From: Diphasiastrum complanatum | Taxonomy: Eukaryota; Streptophyta; Lycopodiopsida; Lycopodiales; Lycopodiaceae | Assembly (NCBI GenBank): GCA_029204225.1 | Contig: CM055105.1 | Span: 14,039,221 to 14,103,220, forward strand | Direction: 5' to 3' | Length of the DNA stretch: 64,000 nt | Part shown: positions 31,049-42,781 of the stretch, one piece after another | Layout of the letters: each line of letters opens with the position of its first letter | How positions within the stretch are numbered: the first letter of the stretch is position 1 | Translations under genes and position numbers: made by a program | The notes under the pieces: model-generated | Databases searched by the model: none | The model's input: the letters and a program-made list of their open reading frames with translations, nothing else | Told to the model about the DNA's origin: nothing

Positions 31049-34000
31049 TTGGGCTCAATCTTGAGCCAATCTAATATGTTTGTGCACAATTGGGTGCCTT
31101 TTGATCAGAAGAATCAAGAGATGCAACAGTGGACAGGCCTCAAGCAAGGGAAATGGTTGATATTGGAGTATGTTGATCGATATAGAGAGGCGTTGCTAAG
31201 AGTCCCCGAGGAACTACCTATGTATTTACAGGTGTTCCATTCCATTGAAGGACTTAGGGAGAGTTTGTGGTCTTTCATGCAAAAGAAGCAAACACAGTCC
31301 AGAATGCTATGCAAATGGCAAATTATTATGAAGACGGGAAGAAGTCCCATCAAACAGTTGCGGGAACCTCAACTGGTCAAGCTCAAGGGGGCAAAATTCC
31401 ATGGTGGAAAAAATGTCCTCATAATCAAATGAGAACCACCTATAATCTTCAAGTAGAGTGGCAGCAGCCAATGGAAATAGAAGAGGTCTAGCAAGAAGCT
31501 AATCCTGATGTTCTTCGTTTGATGAATGTTTCTGTGGTGGGGAAGGTGGACACAGCTCCTCCAATGACATTGTCAAAAGCGGTGCAGCATGGGCATCAAG
31601 TTCCTGACACTTCTTTGATAGTTATGCGTGGACAACTTTGTGATAGAGATATTTTAGTTCTACTTGACATTGGGTCCTCGCATAATGTCATTAATTCAAC
31701 ATGAGGGTTGTGAGTATGCCCTTAAATATTCAAATTTATTATGAGGAGTTGGATTTTGAAATAACTCGTTTGGTGCACTTTGATGTCGTTCTGGGGATGT
31801 GTTGGCACACGATGCAGAAGCCTTACATAGTTTGGGATACTCATGTGTATGAGTCTTAGCATGGTGGTAAGCTTCATTCCATCCGTGGTCAGCAGGATGT
31901 GCCTCCAAGACCACTAGTTTCAACTATGTAGTTGCGTAAGGTAAGCTGTAAAAGTATGTATGTTTTTTTTGGATATGACTACTAGTACTAGTGAGAGTGG
32001 CAAGTGCAAGACAACACTTCAGCTAACCTAGACCCTGAAAATAGGAGTGACTTTGCAAATGTGTTTACTAATGGTTTGCCATCTGCATTACCGCCTAGTA
32101 GAAATGTTGAACATAAGATTGAGCATATTCCCGGAGCTTGTCCTGTTAACAGACCACCTTATAGAATGAGTTTGAGAGAGGAAGAGGACGTGAGGAAGAT
32201 GCTAGAGGATTATCTTGCACATGAGCAGATCAGACCTAGCTTCTCGCCTTTTGCCTCACCGATCATTTTAGTAAAAAAGAAGCATTGGTGTACGTGTGTG
32301 GATTATCGAGGCCTACACAAGAGAGCTATTAAACATCGATATCCTATGCCACATATTGGTAAGTTGCAAGCTCTTCATGGTGCTACTGTGTTTAGTGAGT
32401 TAGACTTCAAGAGTGGGTATCATCAGGTTAATCGTTAGAGTTCGTGAAGAGGATGTTCCTAAAACTGTCTTCTGAACTTGGTTTGCTCACTATGACTATC
32501 TTATGATGCCCTTTGGTCTACTAACTAACACCCCAACTACATTCATGATGTTGATGAATGACGTGCTCAGACCATAGATGGGTAAGTTTGTCGTAAATTT
32601 TATTGATGACATTTTAACTTACAATGCAGGTGAGGTCAAGCATGTGACTCACCTTAGGATTGTGTTGTCTACCTTGAGGGAAAATAAATTGGTTGCTAAT
32701 GCAAAAAAGGACAAACTCTTTAAAAAAGAAATTGAGTATTTAAGTCATATTGCGACTGTTGATGGAGTAGCTCTATTCCCTTTGCTCACACTTATCTTGA
32801 TATACCATTGAGGATGGTTTTATTAAGAGGAATGGCAAATTTCTTGTTCCAGCTTGTGAGGAGCTACGTAAGAAAATCTTGCATTCCTCTCATAGCCCTA
32901 GTGCAAGTCATCCTGGTGTGGATAAAATCTATGAGTTGATCCGATGTAATTTATGGTGGCCTAAGATTAACAAAGATGTGCAATGTGACACGTTTTAAGT
33001 GTCAAGTTAACAAAGTCGAAAGGATTAAAGTTCTTGCACCCTTTGCCTATTTTAGAGGGAAGATAGGATAGTGTTCTGATGGACTTTACTACACACTTGC
33101 CTTGTACGCAACTTCAACATGATGTCATGATGGTGGTGGTTGACAACTCACAAAAATGGCCCATCTCATACTGACACATAAAAACATAGATGCACCTAGG
33201 ATAGTTGATCTATTCATACAGCATGTATTCATAATTCAAGAGTTACCATCTTCCATAATGTTTGATAGAGATAACGCTTTACGAGGCATTTTTGGACTAC
33301 AATAATGGATAACCTTGAGGTGCGGTTGAGAATGAATAGTATTGATCACCCTGAAAGGGATGGTCAGACAGCGAGAGTTAACCAAAGTTCAAACCATAGA
33401 GGACATGCTTAGGGCATAAGTAAGTGTTAAGTAGACTCAATCGGGAAAATATTTACCATCGTTGGAGTTTGCTTATAATGATAAAAAGAATGCTTCTACT
33501 AAGATGAGTCCTTTTGAGTTGAACTATGATTTTAGGCTAGCTAGTCCAATTACTATAGAAATGCCTCATAAAGTGCCTAGTATTGTGGATTTTCTAACTC
33601 ACGTGGTATAGATGCTTGTGTTAGCCAAAAAAATGTGAAATAGGTGATGGATCACGCGAAGACATTTGTTGATCGGGATCGCACACCAAGAGAGAAGACA
33701 TGGTGATTCTCTTGATTCAAAAGGACTCACCTTCTCTTGAGACAGGAAAGTGCTATTTGTTATTGTGGACCATGGAAAATAGGTAAAAAGCTTAGTGATG
33801 CTGCTTAATAACAAGCGTTGCCTTAGGATTGTAAAGTTCATCCTATTTTTCATGTTTCACGCATTGTATTGTTTTAAGAGCATGGGGAGGTTCTGAAAGG
33901 TGATGAGAAAATGAATTATGTCATTGACCAGTTGTATAGAGAATTTACAGTCCTCTCCCTTGATTTAGAATTTGACCGAATATGGATGGGAAAACGCATG

Positions 34001-34390
34001 GAAGCGTGATGAGCCACCGCAAATCAAAGATCCGAGATGCGGTGAGAGCTGGCAAATCTAGGCCATACAACGTGCACAAGGACGATGGGAAGTTTGCAAA
34101 GAAAGAATTTCAAGAAAATCCAGATCGTTTCAAGCAACAAAGGGAGGCAACTAAGAAGCGAATGGAGACGGCAGGGCCCTCGCACCTGGCTTAGAAATCG
34201 TCTGATGGGTGAGTACTTGGTTGCATGGCACGATAATGCTACTTGGGATATCATGCACGCTTTGCATGCACAAAACCCTTATTTTAACATCGCGGACAAT
34301 GTTCCTTGCGAAGGGAAGGATTGTCATGTCCTTATATTCCCGCCTCAATGTGAACATGTTGGACTTGTAAATATCAAAATGGCTCACATC
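31049..34390 (+). pseudogene. Decayed Ty3-gypsy gag-pol
   Basis: Order of remnants: gag (about 31049-31430; MGSILSQSNMFVHNWVPFD, then LEYVDRYREALLRVPEELPM), protease (31519-31704; VLLDIGSSHNVIN, where the usual DSG is DIG), RT fingers and palm (32004-32438; HKIEHIPGACPVNRPPYRM, CVDYRGLHKRAIKHRYPMP, ELDFKSGYHQVN), the catalytic region FIDDILTYN (32578-32811), then integrase zinc region (HSPSASHPGVDKIYELI) and core (about 33040-33560, stop-ridden). RNase H is missing: RT runs directly into integrase near 32800. The last part (33600-34390) is too decayed to assign. Confidence 0.75.
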
Positions 34391-34399
34391 GGCCTGTGA

Positions 34400-35349
34400 C
34401 GTTTTGTAAGAAGATGTAAATAGTAAGTTTTGTTTTAAGTTGTTGACCTGCTTGTATTTGGTATGGGGTATAGGGTCTTAATTTAGAGGCTGCTAGACTG
34501 ACCCTCCTAAAAAGTAGGAGAGTTGACCGGTCAACATAACATGTGTCATATGCTCATTGGGTGAGAAACTTGGTCCGGTGTATGAGTGACACATGTTAGA
34601 TGGTCCTCCTCCTCACTTTCCTATGCGTCAAGGTGCTGCCAAGTGACGAGTCTCGATTGTGCATGGGGTCAGGGTCAAGAGGGAGGGCGTGGGAGCTTAA
34701 GACGGAGGACCTCTTGAGTATGCCGGATCTTTCTACTATGCAGTTGTGGCTGGAAGGAGCCTTAGCAACAGTGCTCTTATGTATTTATGCTAGGATCTCA
34801 ATATGTACTATCAGAAAGAATAAATAAAGTAGATATTTGGTGCCTACTTTGGTGTCTTTAAGGTTTAATTGAGATAGCTTTGTGAGACACATGGAGTACA
34901 ACTCCTAGTTATGAGTTCGACAGTTTCTCTGTGCAAAGGTGAGCTTTGCATGATCTTCCTGATCCTTTGGAGCGTGAAGGTCGAATTATATCACTTAGAG
35001 AAAAGAGCCCACGATCCAACTAAACCTTGTATACAAGTATCCCAAGCAGTATAGGGCTTCCGCATTGCATGCCAACAAACATGAGTCAAAGAAATACTCA
35101 CAATCCTCATGTCCCACTCCTTTGTACTCTTTCCAACCATCATAAGTAGTATTGGAATAATTTGGATCTCCCATTTAAGTTATTAGCCAGACTTGAGTTC
35201 AAAATGTTGTATAAAGAGGGAGTGTCGATTGTGATCAATATCTTTGTATCACTTGGTTGTCCTCACATAACAATCAAAGAAGTGTTGGGATATTGATACC
35301 TTTGCTTAGCAAAAAAGCTCCTTCATAGCAAAAGAGTTCTACGCCATAA
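34400..35349. other. No gene seen
   Basis: No supported frame or repeat. It may include the 3' LTR of the decayed gypsy element, but no TG…CA ends were identified. Confidence 0.4.
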
Positions 35350-35529
35350 TATAGGAACAATAGTTACGGAGCTGAGGAAAGTGCTCAAGTGGTTAACGAG
35401 CTCTATGATAATCAAAAAGAAGTTGTGACTACCATGGAACAACTAGTTCACGGGGATTCTTATGACGTTTTTGAAGCTGAGGAACAAGTTGAATCGGTTG
35501 ATAACTTGGTTGATGCACTCAATCACTAA
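35350..35529 (+). CDS. Small unidentified acidic open frame
   Basis: Sixty codons open between stops, ending TAA at 35527-35529, acidic and helical (VVNELYDNQKEVVTTMEQL, then FEAEEQVESVDNLVDAL). There is no ATG at the start. It could be a fragment of a transposase or coiled-coil protein. Not recognised. Confidence 0.2.
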   Translation, partial: YRNNSYGAEESAQVVNELYDNQKEVVTTMEQLVHGDSYDVFEAEEQVESVDNLVDALNH

Positions 35530-35780
35530 ATGTTTTCGTAAGTTTGCTGAAAACAATTCGTGCTAAGCCAACATTCATTGAATGTTGCACTTGTTGAGGA
35601 TGCGAAAACGCTACATCCGGAAGTAGTAAAACGTTGCCTACAGAAAGTGGTCTTGTGATAGGAGTATATCATCTCTTAGATAAAAGCTTATCCAACTATG
35701 AATGTATGGCCGTGAATTTGAAGGTAAGCTGATTTATGCGCAAATGGTAAGCTGTTTTGTGAGCAGATGTTCCCACCCAC

Positions 35781-36055
35781 CTGGAGGCATCGTTGGGAAG
35801 GGACGGTAACAGCATCGAAGTAATGATGGGCAATGGACGGAGACTGAATGCTGCTCTGCGGAACACATCATCTCCAGGCCGCCTCAGGATGCCATAAGGT
35901 GCTGCAGGAAGTGTTTTGCGGGCTCTTCCTTTACACAACCCCCGCCCTCCTTCTGCTGCGGCTGCTGCTTCGCCCACCCCCACCCCATCACTACATTGAA
36001 CAAGGGCACGAGCAGCTTCAGAGACAGCAAAGGAACGCCATGACGCTATCGCCAT
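35781..36055 (-). CDS. Candidate first exon of an unidentified organelle-targeted protein
   Basis: ATG at 36055 opens MAIASWRSFAVSEAARALV, an amphipathic Arg/Ala/Ser-rich start typical of mitochondrial presequences. An Ala/Gly-rich stretch and LRRPGDDVFRRAAFSLRPLP follow, then a good donor, CCAG|GTGGGT, at 35781/35780. It is GC-richer than the surroundings and not obviously TE-derived. No second exon was found to the left and I do not recognise the protein. A run of small GC-rich frames lies on the other strand. Confidence 0.35.
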
Positions 36056-36370
36056 CCCTCCCTCTGCTGGCCCGGAGCAATAATGCTTTAGAAAGTGGTG
36101 GTGGGTGTTATTCTCATTCTCACGTGTCACTTTGGTAGTGCCAAGTGTTCAATATCTTTTCTATTTTGGACTAGAGAAGTGCACGCGAGCGGCCGATGGT
36201 GTGTGTGTGTGCGCGCGCGCGGGGCGTGCACTGCAGATATAGAGAAAAAAAAATGGGGGCCCTATGTGCGCGCGGGGGCATGCAGTGCAAAGAGAGAGAA
36301 AAAAAAATGGGGGCCAAAATGAAAACAAAATTCAAAAAAAAAAAAGATGGGAGGGAGCATGGGGTACTAT

Positions 36371-36400
36371 CCCCCCCCCCCCCCACCCCCCCCTCCCCCG
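36371..36400. repeat. Poly-C tract
   Basis: A run of 14 C followed by further C-rich stretches, in a strongly C/G-skewed 150-bp block. It may be prone to sequencing length error. Confidence 0.9.
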
Positions 36401-36516
36401 TCCTTTTCTCCCTCCCTCCCCCTACCCGCTCCCTCCCCCTTCGCAGCTCCCGGGTGCCCCCAGGCTAGCGGCGCGGGGGCACCATGGCCCCCTTCCAGGA
36501 AAGCGCGAGGGGGGGG

Positions 36517-36775
36517 GGGCAGCGTGAGCGGCCCATGAAACGCTAAAAGTTTAATATATATAGAAGCAAAGTTTGCCTGCCCACTTGGGCGGGCAAACGT
36601 TTTTAAAAATATTTTGTTTCCTCTCCCACAGGGCCAAGCACCCTCCCCTCCCTGTACGTTTGCCAGCCCACTTGGGTGGGTGGCCAGAGAGAAAAGGAGG
36701 GGGGAGGGAAAAAAATTCAAAAAAAGGGTCCCGAGCAGCGCTCACGCTGCCCTTCAAGCGTGAGCACTGCCCGTG
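36517..36775. repeat. GC-rich inverted-repeat (MITE-like) element
   Basis: GGGCAGCGTGAGCG at 36517-36530 is a perfect 14-bp inverted repeat of 36739-36752. A third copy of AGCGTGAGC lies at 36757. Internally, TTTGCCTGCCCA…TGGGCGGGCAAA (about 36570-36597) forms a strong hairpin, echoed by TTTGCCAGCCCACTTGGGTGGG at about 36658. It looks like a small foldback transposon or MITE. Confidence 0.55.
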
Positions 36776-36779
36776 AACA

Positions 36780-37950
36780 CTATTATTTTAATTATAATAA
36801 ATGTACCTTAGAGAGATAAAATTTGTATGTGAGCATTAAATAATCACTCATTTTGTTTTAAATTTTGATCACCAGTGAGCTATTATGTCCAAAAATTTTG
36901 AGATCAAAAATTTTAGACATGGCATTACACAGGGGAAGGCTTGATGCCCTCAAACCTATCATGTGGGTTGGGCCCTACCCTCGGGCTTCCGCCCGTGAGC
37001 AAAGGGCCCTCCCAACACAGAAGGCCTTCGTGCAAGGCCTTTCCCCCCCCCCCCACACAAAGAAGAACTTTATACAAAGACATTCTGAGCATTTAAAGAA
37101 TTCGTTGACAGTCTTTTCAATTTCTTTTGCCATTTTGAAATGTGTAAAACTGGGTCAAAAGAAAGAAATCTCGACACATCAAGTCCTTGTTAACTAATAA
37201 GATATCATTCATAGGGTTGGAAGGAAGTTATAAGTTTTAAGCAACAAGAACTTGATGTCACTATGTCCTTCAATATTTCCATATGAGAAATTGTGTTGTA
37301 TATATAATTGCACATAAATGTGCACTATGCAAATTTATTAACCTCAACTAAAACACAATCACAACAACTTAATTCCAAACAAAAATTGCTACAAAACTAC
37401 TCAAGTGAAAAACCAGCAATTATAAAACTACCTCCATTTTTCAAGCATCTAGATGACAAAAACATTGGCCAATGTCCTGTTTTATTTTGAGAAGAAATTT
37501 TTTAATGTTGTGAAGATTTATGATATTGTCACAAACCACAAACAAGTGTCGAAGTATTCGCTTGGAAAAAGCAAAGGCCATTAATTTCTATCTTTTGGTG
37601 AATTTTGGGTGGATGGGTTCCATTATCTTAAATTACAATGTAAATGTGGTCCGAAACAAGTGCCACTCATATTGGCTTCTATGTGTGTCATCCTGACACT
37701 CACTCTAGCCAGCACAAACATGGTGGTGAGGATGTGTGCTACCACAAAGCAATTTCTTTTGCACATACCAATTCAATAATGTAATTAGATTGGCTCTTCA
37801 ACATTTGCATCAGAGGTCTAAATAATGCATTATACTAATCTAGGATAGATGATGAAGCAGCTCACAACTAGAAAATTCTCAAAAGTGTTGCAAATTTTAT
37901 TTTTATATATATATTTTCTCTGTGTTTGCACAGTTGCTAACACATCCTAG
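36780..37950. other. No gene seen
   Basis: AT-rich sequence with a C11 run at about 37045. The 3' part (37900-37950) contains a TTCTCTGTGTTTGCACAGTTGC phrase also found, diverged, at about 5427. Confidence 0.4.
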
Positions 37951-37959
37951 CAACCCTCC

Positions 37960-38580
37960 ATGATATCAGGGATGTTACTTCCAAATTACATTTTAGGAAG
38001 AAATTCTTCAACCCGAAGTTGTCTGAAGCTTAAAGTGTTACAAATTATATCAACACTTTCAAAAAGCTTATGGAGCAAATGGATGCAATTGGCTCAGTCA
38101 TTGAAGATTTCGATGTTGTTATGACTCTATTATCAAGTCTTCATGAAGCCTATGAAAATTGGGTCATGATAATTTCGACCTAGGAGCAAATTACTCTATC
38201 AAGAGCAATCTCAATGCTTCTACAAGAGGAAATTAGAAAATCTACATCCTCCTCGGGCTCAAGGTCGAATCCTCAAGCTCTATATTCAAAAAATCATAAG
38301 TTCAGATCCAAAAAGAAGAGCAATATGCAGCCAGGGTCGAATCTTGGCTCTTGGTCGAATTTTGACTTAGGGTCGAATTCAAACTCTTCATCTCTCCAAC
38401 CAAAGCAGAAACCATTCTGCAGATACTCCAAGAAAACTAGACATGAAATCAAGGACTACAGAACTTTGAAATATAACAAAGAGAAGAACAAGCAGTACCA
38501 ACAACAAGCACATAGTGCTTCAACCAGTTTTTTGACCCAGTAGCAAGAGGAAGATGAAGCAGCTTTTGAAAAAACTTTAG
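37960..38580 (+). pseudogene. Ty1-copia gag remnant
   Basis: UBN2-type gag pieces: VTSKLHFRKKFFNP, INTFKKLMEQMDAIGSVIEDFDVV and SMLLQEEIRKS, with stops between. The zinc knuckle region reads CRYSKKTRHEIKDYR, having lost its second and last cysteines. Protease and later domains are missing on this strand. Confidence 0.6.
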
Positions 38581-38989
38581 CCTTAAAATTCTCCTAAGCA
38601 TTTACAAGCCTATTTTAAAAAACACATTAATAGTTAATTTTAAAACTGGCTGGAAATCCAACAATGTTCCAATGGATTCTCCATGGAGGAACTAATTAGG
38701 TTTCATGCTTTGGATTTACATTTGTTGCTTACAATGCCTATTTTGGATTTTGTCAAGAGGAATCTAAATGGTTGTAAATTTTGTAAATTTTTATCTGTGA
38801 ATTTAGATCAAAAGCATATAAGAAAAAATGCATCATAAGTGAAATATAAAACAAAATCCATCAAGAATTATCTCATGATTTACTATCATCTAGATTTTGA
38901 TCAAGAGCAAATAGGACAAAATGCATCATAAGTGAAATTAAAAAATATAAAAAAATTCATCAAAATCATCTCATAATTTACTATCATCT

Positions 38990-40090
38990 AGATTTATAGA
39001 CCATGAGGTAGAGTTGATTCCAATCAACCTATCTCCAAACAATTGTATAGACTTAGTCATACCTTTTACATCCTTCAAGTATTTTAGAATAATAATGTAT
39101 CTTCAACATACAAGGTGACGATTATGAAAGAAGTAGAAACAAATTTGAAATAAACATTCGAATCTTTTGAGTTTGAAATAAAATCACTCTTGATAAACAA
39201 TTGGTTGATTTTCTGAAACCAGGCCCTTGGGAACTATTTCAGTCCATAGAGAGCTTTTGTGGATGTTGCGTACAAAGTGCTCTCAACCTTTGAGCTCATA
39301 TCCTTTTGGCTGTGACATAAAATGTCCTCTTCAATAGTCCCATTTAGAAATGTTGTTTGGACATCCATTTGGTGGACTTCAAGGTCAGCTGCAACTATAT
39401 AAGAGAGTAGTAATTAAGTTGAAGTATGCTTAACTATTGGGCTAAAAGTTTCAGAGTAGTCTAGATATAGAATTTGTGAGAAACCTTTTGCAACTAGCCT
39501 AGCTTTGTAACTATCAATCTTGCCTTCAACGTCATAATTCACTTTGAAGATCCATTTGCATGGAATCGGATTTCAATCCTTAGGCAGCTCCATGGCAGTG
39601 CAAGTGTTGTTTTCCATTAGAGAATTGTATTCTTTGTCCATTGCAACTTTCCATTGATCAACATCTTCATTTGACATGGCCTTTGAAACTATGTTAGGTC
39701 TTGTACAAAGTAGCAAGAGGGATTATCCATAAATCCATATGGAGGTTGTTTGGGTTGATTTTGACCCCTTTGGAAGGTTTTCGGCCCTATGATGTTGTTC
39801 GACCTATTGAGGAGTTAATGACTTGTCATTTGAGTCAAAATCTATTTGAGGATCATAGACCTTGAGATCTGAAGTGGGAATTTTGGCTAGGGCCTTACCC
39901 TTGAGGTCATAGAATTGAACTTCAACAAAGATTACATCTCTACTTGTAAAAGACTTTTGCGAAAGTGGATTGTAGAGCTTGTATGCTTTGTGGTCTTGAG
40001 AATATCCTATGAAAATCGATTGACCGCTAGTATTATCTAGCTTCTTAGGCTTCACACGTGCGAGCAATAAATGTCCAAAAAACAGGTAGG
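38990..40090 (-). pseudogene. Ty1-copia integrase end and reverse transcriptase remnant
   Basis: Minus strand. The integrase C-terminal segment (LDNTSGQSIFIGYSQDHKAYKLYN, then FTSRDVIFVE) is at 39804-40067. Stop-ridden RT follows toward lower coordinates (EVHQMDVQTTFLNGTIEEDI, TKALYGLK, YVEDTL in place of YVDD). It is convergent with the gag remnant at 37960-38580, so the two are separate fragments or an inversion. Confidence 0.65.
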
Positions 40091-40214
40091 AGGGCGCACT
40101 TTTTCAAGGTGGTATGTTCAAAAATCCATCTCTAGCCCAATAAGCATCCAATCAGAGGTTACAAGCAGTCTACTAAGGTTCATTAGAGAGGCATAGATGA
40201 TTCTATCAGGTCCA

Positions 40215-42092
40215 GCAAGCAATCATAAGCTCAGCCAACAACATTCCAACAAATGATGAATGATTTATTTCGTCCATATTTGGAGAAGTTTGTGGTAGTG
40301 TTTCTAGACAATATTCTCATGCACAAAAAAACTTTGAGGAACACATAGAGCACTAGAGAACTATCTTGATGAAACTCTGACAGGAGTTACTCTACGCTAA
40401 AGAATTCAAGTGTGAATTCTTTCAGCATGAGCTGGTTTATTTCGGTCATAAGGTCACTACTTATGGGATCTAGATTGATGAGGATAAAATCGAGATAGTG
40501 ATTGATTGGCCGATCTCGTAAATGGCTAAACAAGCTAAATCATTCTTAAGAGTTACAGTTTTCTTTTGGAGATTTATTGAGGATTATGCTAAAGTAGCAG
40601 CATTGCTCAATAATCTGACAAAAGGCATTGTTAACAAAAAAGAAAGAGAAGATGAATCAACCTAGTCCACGAGTTGTATGGAACGAGGAATTGAATTAGT
40701 ATTTTGAGAAACTTAGAACTCTGATTGTTTTAGCTCCCATTTATAGAATGCAGATCCAGACTTACTTTACGTCATGAGAACTGACACAAGTGATACTGCA
40801 ATTGGAGTAGTTCTACTATAGAATGATAGACCACTAGCATTTGAAAGCAAAAAATTCATTGGTCCTCACTTGCGTTATACTACACAGAAAAAAGAATTAT
40901 TTGTAGTTATCCATGCATTTAGACTTGGAGACACTACTTATATGGTAGTAATTTTATGGTGTATACGAATCACCAGCCTCTCAAGTACTTTTGTAATCAA
41001 CATGATCATTGGGGTAGGAAAGCCCGATGGACTGAATTGATGTGAGAATTTGATCATGAAATCTGTTATATAAGAGGCAACTCTAATAAAGTTCGGATGC
41101 CCTTAGTTGGATTGGTGAACTAAATGAGTTATCACTCACCCAGATTTCTAAGGATCTGTATCTTTCGTTCAGAGGGAAACATTACAGAGATTCACATTTT
41201 GGTCGTATTCGGAATATTGTTTGGACTAGAAGCAATGAAAATAATGTTGAGACGAGTTCACAAGGTCTCAGCTAACAAAAAAAGATAAGAAGATTGTGGA
41301 ACAATTTACCATTCGAGATGGATTGTTTTTTTGAAATAGGAAAGTTTGAGTACCTGAGCTCAAATAGAAGATTTTTTTTGAATGTCATGACATACATTGT
41401 GCAAGACATCCCGGTATACATAGGACTCTTGACTTGTTCAGAAGAGAGTTTTATCGGCCAAAATTCAGACCATGCGTCCAATTATATGTGATTAAGTGCA
41501 AAACATGTCAACTAACTAAGTCTGAACGTCTTAAGGCTGTGGTTTGTTGCATCTATTGGATATCCCTAACAAGAAATGAGAGAGTAGATCGATGGACTTT
41601 GTAGTTGGACTTCCAAAGACCCAGCGACAAAATGATTTTATTTGGGTTGTAGTGGACAGGTTAACTAAGTTATCTGCATTCATACTAGTTAAATCAAATA
41701 TCAAGGCTTCTTAGTTAGCCCAGATCTTTGTTAAAAGATTATTTCAGTTGCATGGACTACCGAGTGACCTTGTTAGTGATAGAGATCCTAAGTTCACATG
41801 TTACTTTTGGTCAGCGGTTTTCCATAAACTAAAAATTTTGCTTAGTTTTAGTTCTTTTGATAATCTTGAATCAGATGGCCAGACGGAAATGACTAATCAT
41901 AATATGGAAGATATGTTGAGGACATATGTTTCTCACATGCAATCTCGTTGGGAGGATTACATTTCTCTAATTGAGTTTGTATACAATAGTAGAAATCATT
42001 ATGCTACACCTTACAGTCCTTTTATGCTTATGTACGGTTTTCAGCCTAGATCTCCGGTTAATGTGGAGACAAAGTCTGTTAATTATTCCTAG
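40215..42092 (+). pseudogene. Ty3-gypsy RT-RNase H-integrase remnant
   Basis: Starts inside RT (TTFQQMMNDLFRPYLEKFVVV, then FLDNILMH, where the second catalytic Asp is Asn). RNase H is full of stops and frameshifts. The integrase core at 41748-42092 is still open: HGLPSDLVSDRDPKFTCYFW, ESDGQTEMTNHNMEDMLRTY and EFVYNSRNHYATPYSPFML. No LTRs were recognised. It lies about 650 bp upstream of the proteasome gene start. Confidence 0.75.
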
Positions 42093-42740
42093 CTTGCACG
42101 AGCACATGCATAAAGGGTTTTGAAGCCTATATATGCTACTGGAAACTCGCCCAACTCCATTCTTGTTTTAGTGTTTTCATTGCCAATATTCTCTCTCTAC
42201 ACTTGTTTCCTATCTCGTGGCTCAGGGTTTTTTCCCTTCATTAGCCGACTCATTACCTCTTTACTTTTCTGATCTATTGCAGTCAGTTAGTTGGCAGAGT
42301 CCCGCTGACATCATCATAGTTTTTGCACTTTCTTTTCAAAGCCAGGATCTAAACTAATCTTAATTGTAATGCAAGCTTTCGCTCTTGTTTGAGCTTACGT
42401 TTTCTTAAACTTCCTCTATATATCTTTCTCATCAATATACCTATTAGTTTTTTTTAATGAATAAATGCACGGGCTCTAACAATATATGTGTTCTTTTAAG
42501 GCAATATATTATTTATTCTTTTATATGTTCACTAATTTTCAAACATACCTCTTCCAAGGCAAGGGCTCTCCGTCATAGTCTCTTTTCTTTTCTTCGATCA
42601 CAACCATTATTTTAGGGTTTTCACTTTCCTTCGCCAACGCGCAATCGCCCCACCTTTTTCATTCATTCGTTTATTCACTGCAACATCATCGTCAGCTTCA
42701 GCAGCAGCAACGATCCCCAAGCCAGATCGCAGCAGTAAAC
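42093..42740 (+). promoter_or_regulatory. Upstream region of the proteasome alpha gene
   Basis: 650 bp between gypsy debris and the PAB start codon. The last 100 bp are CA/GCAGCA-rich and look like 5' UTR. TATA-like words occur at 42132 (TATATATG) and 42416 (CTATATATC), both rather far from the ATG. A telo-box lies at 42612. Confidence 0.4.
42612..42620 (-). promoter_or_regulatory. Telo-box (AAACCCTAA)
   Basis: TTAGGGTTT on the plus strand is the reverse complement of AAACCCTAA, a motif common near the start of plant housekeeping genes. It lies about 120 bp upstream of the PAB start codon. Confidence 0.45.
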
Positions 42741-42781
42741 ATGGGTGACAGCCAGTATTCATTCTCACTCACCACTTTCAG
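42741..42781 (+). CDS. PAB1: PAB exon 1
   Basis: [13 protein letters not shown] plus two bases of a serine codon; donor CAG|GTATAT. Confidence 0.95.

Noticed and set aside
35781-36055. Assignment to the NFD6-like family of small mitochondrial plant proteins
   Set aside because: The presequence-like start is similar in style, but the conserved short C-terminal motif of that family cannot be matched convincingly.
36367-36720. Gly/Pro-rich frames around the poly-C tract on both strands
   Set aside because: Produced by homopolymer C and G runs; the frame would change with any length error and no domain is visible.
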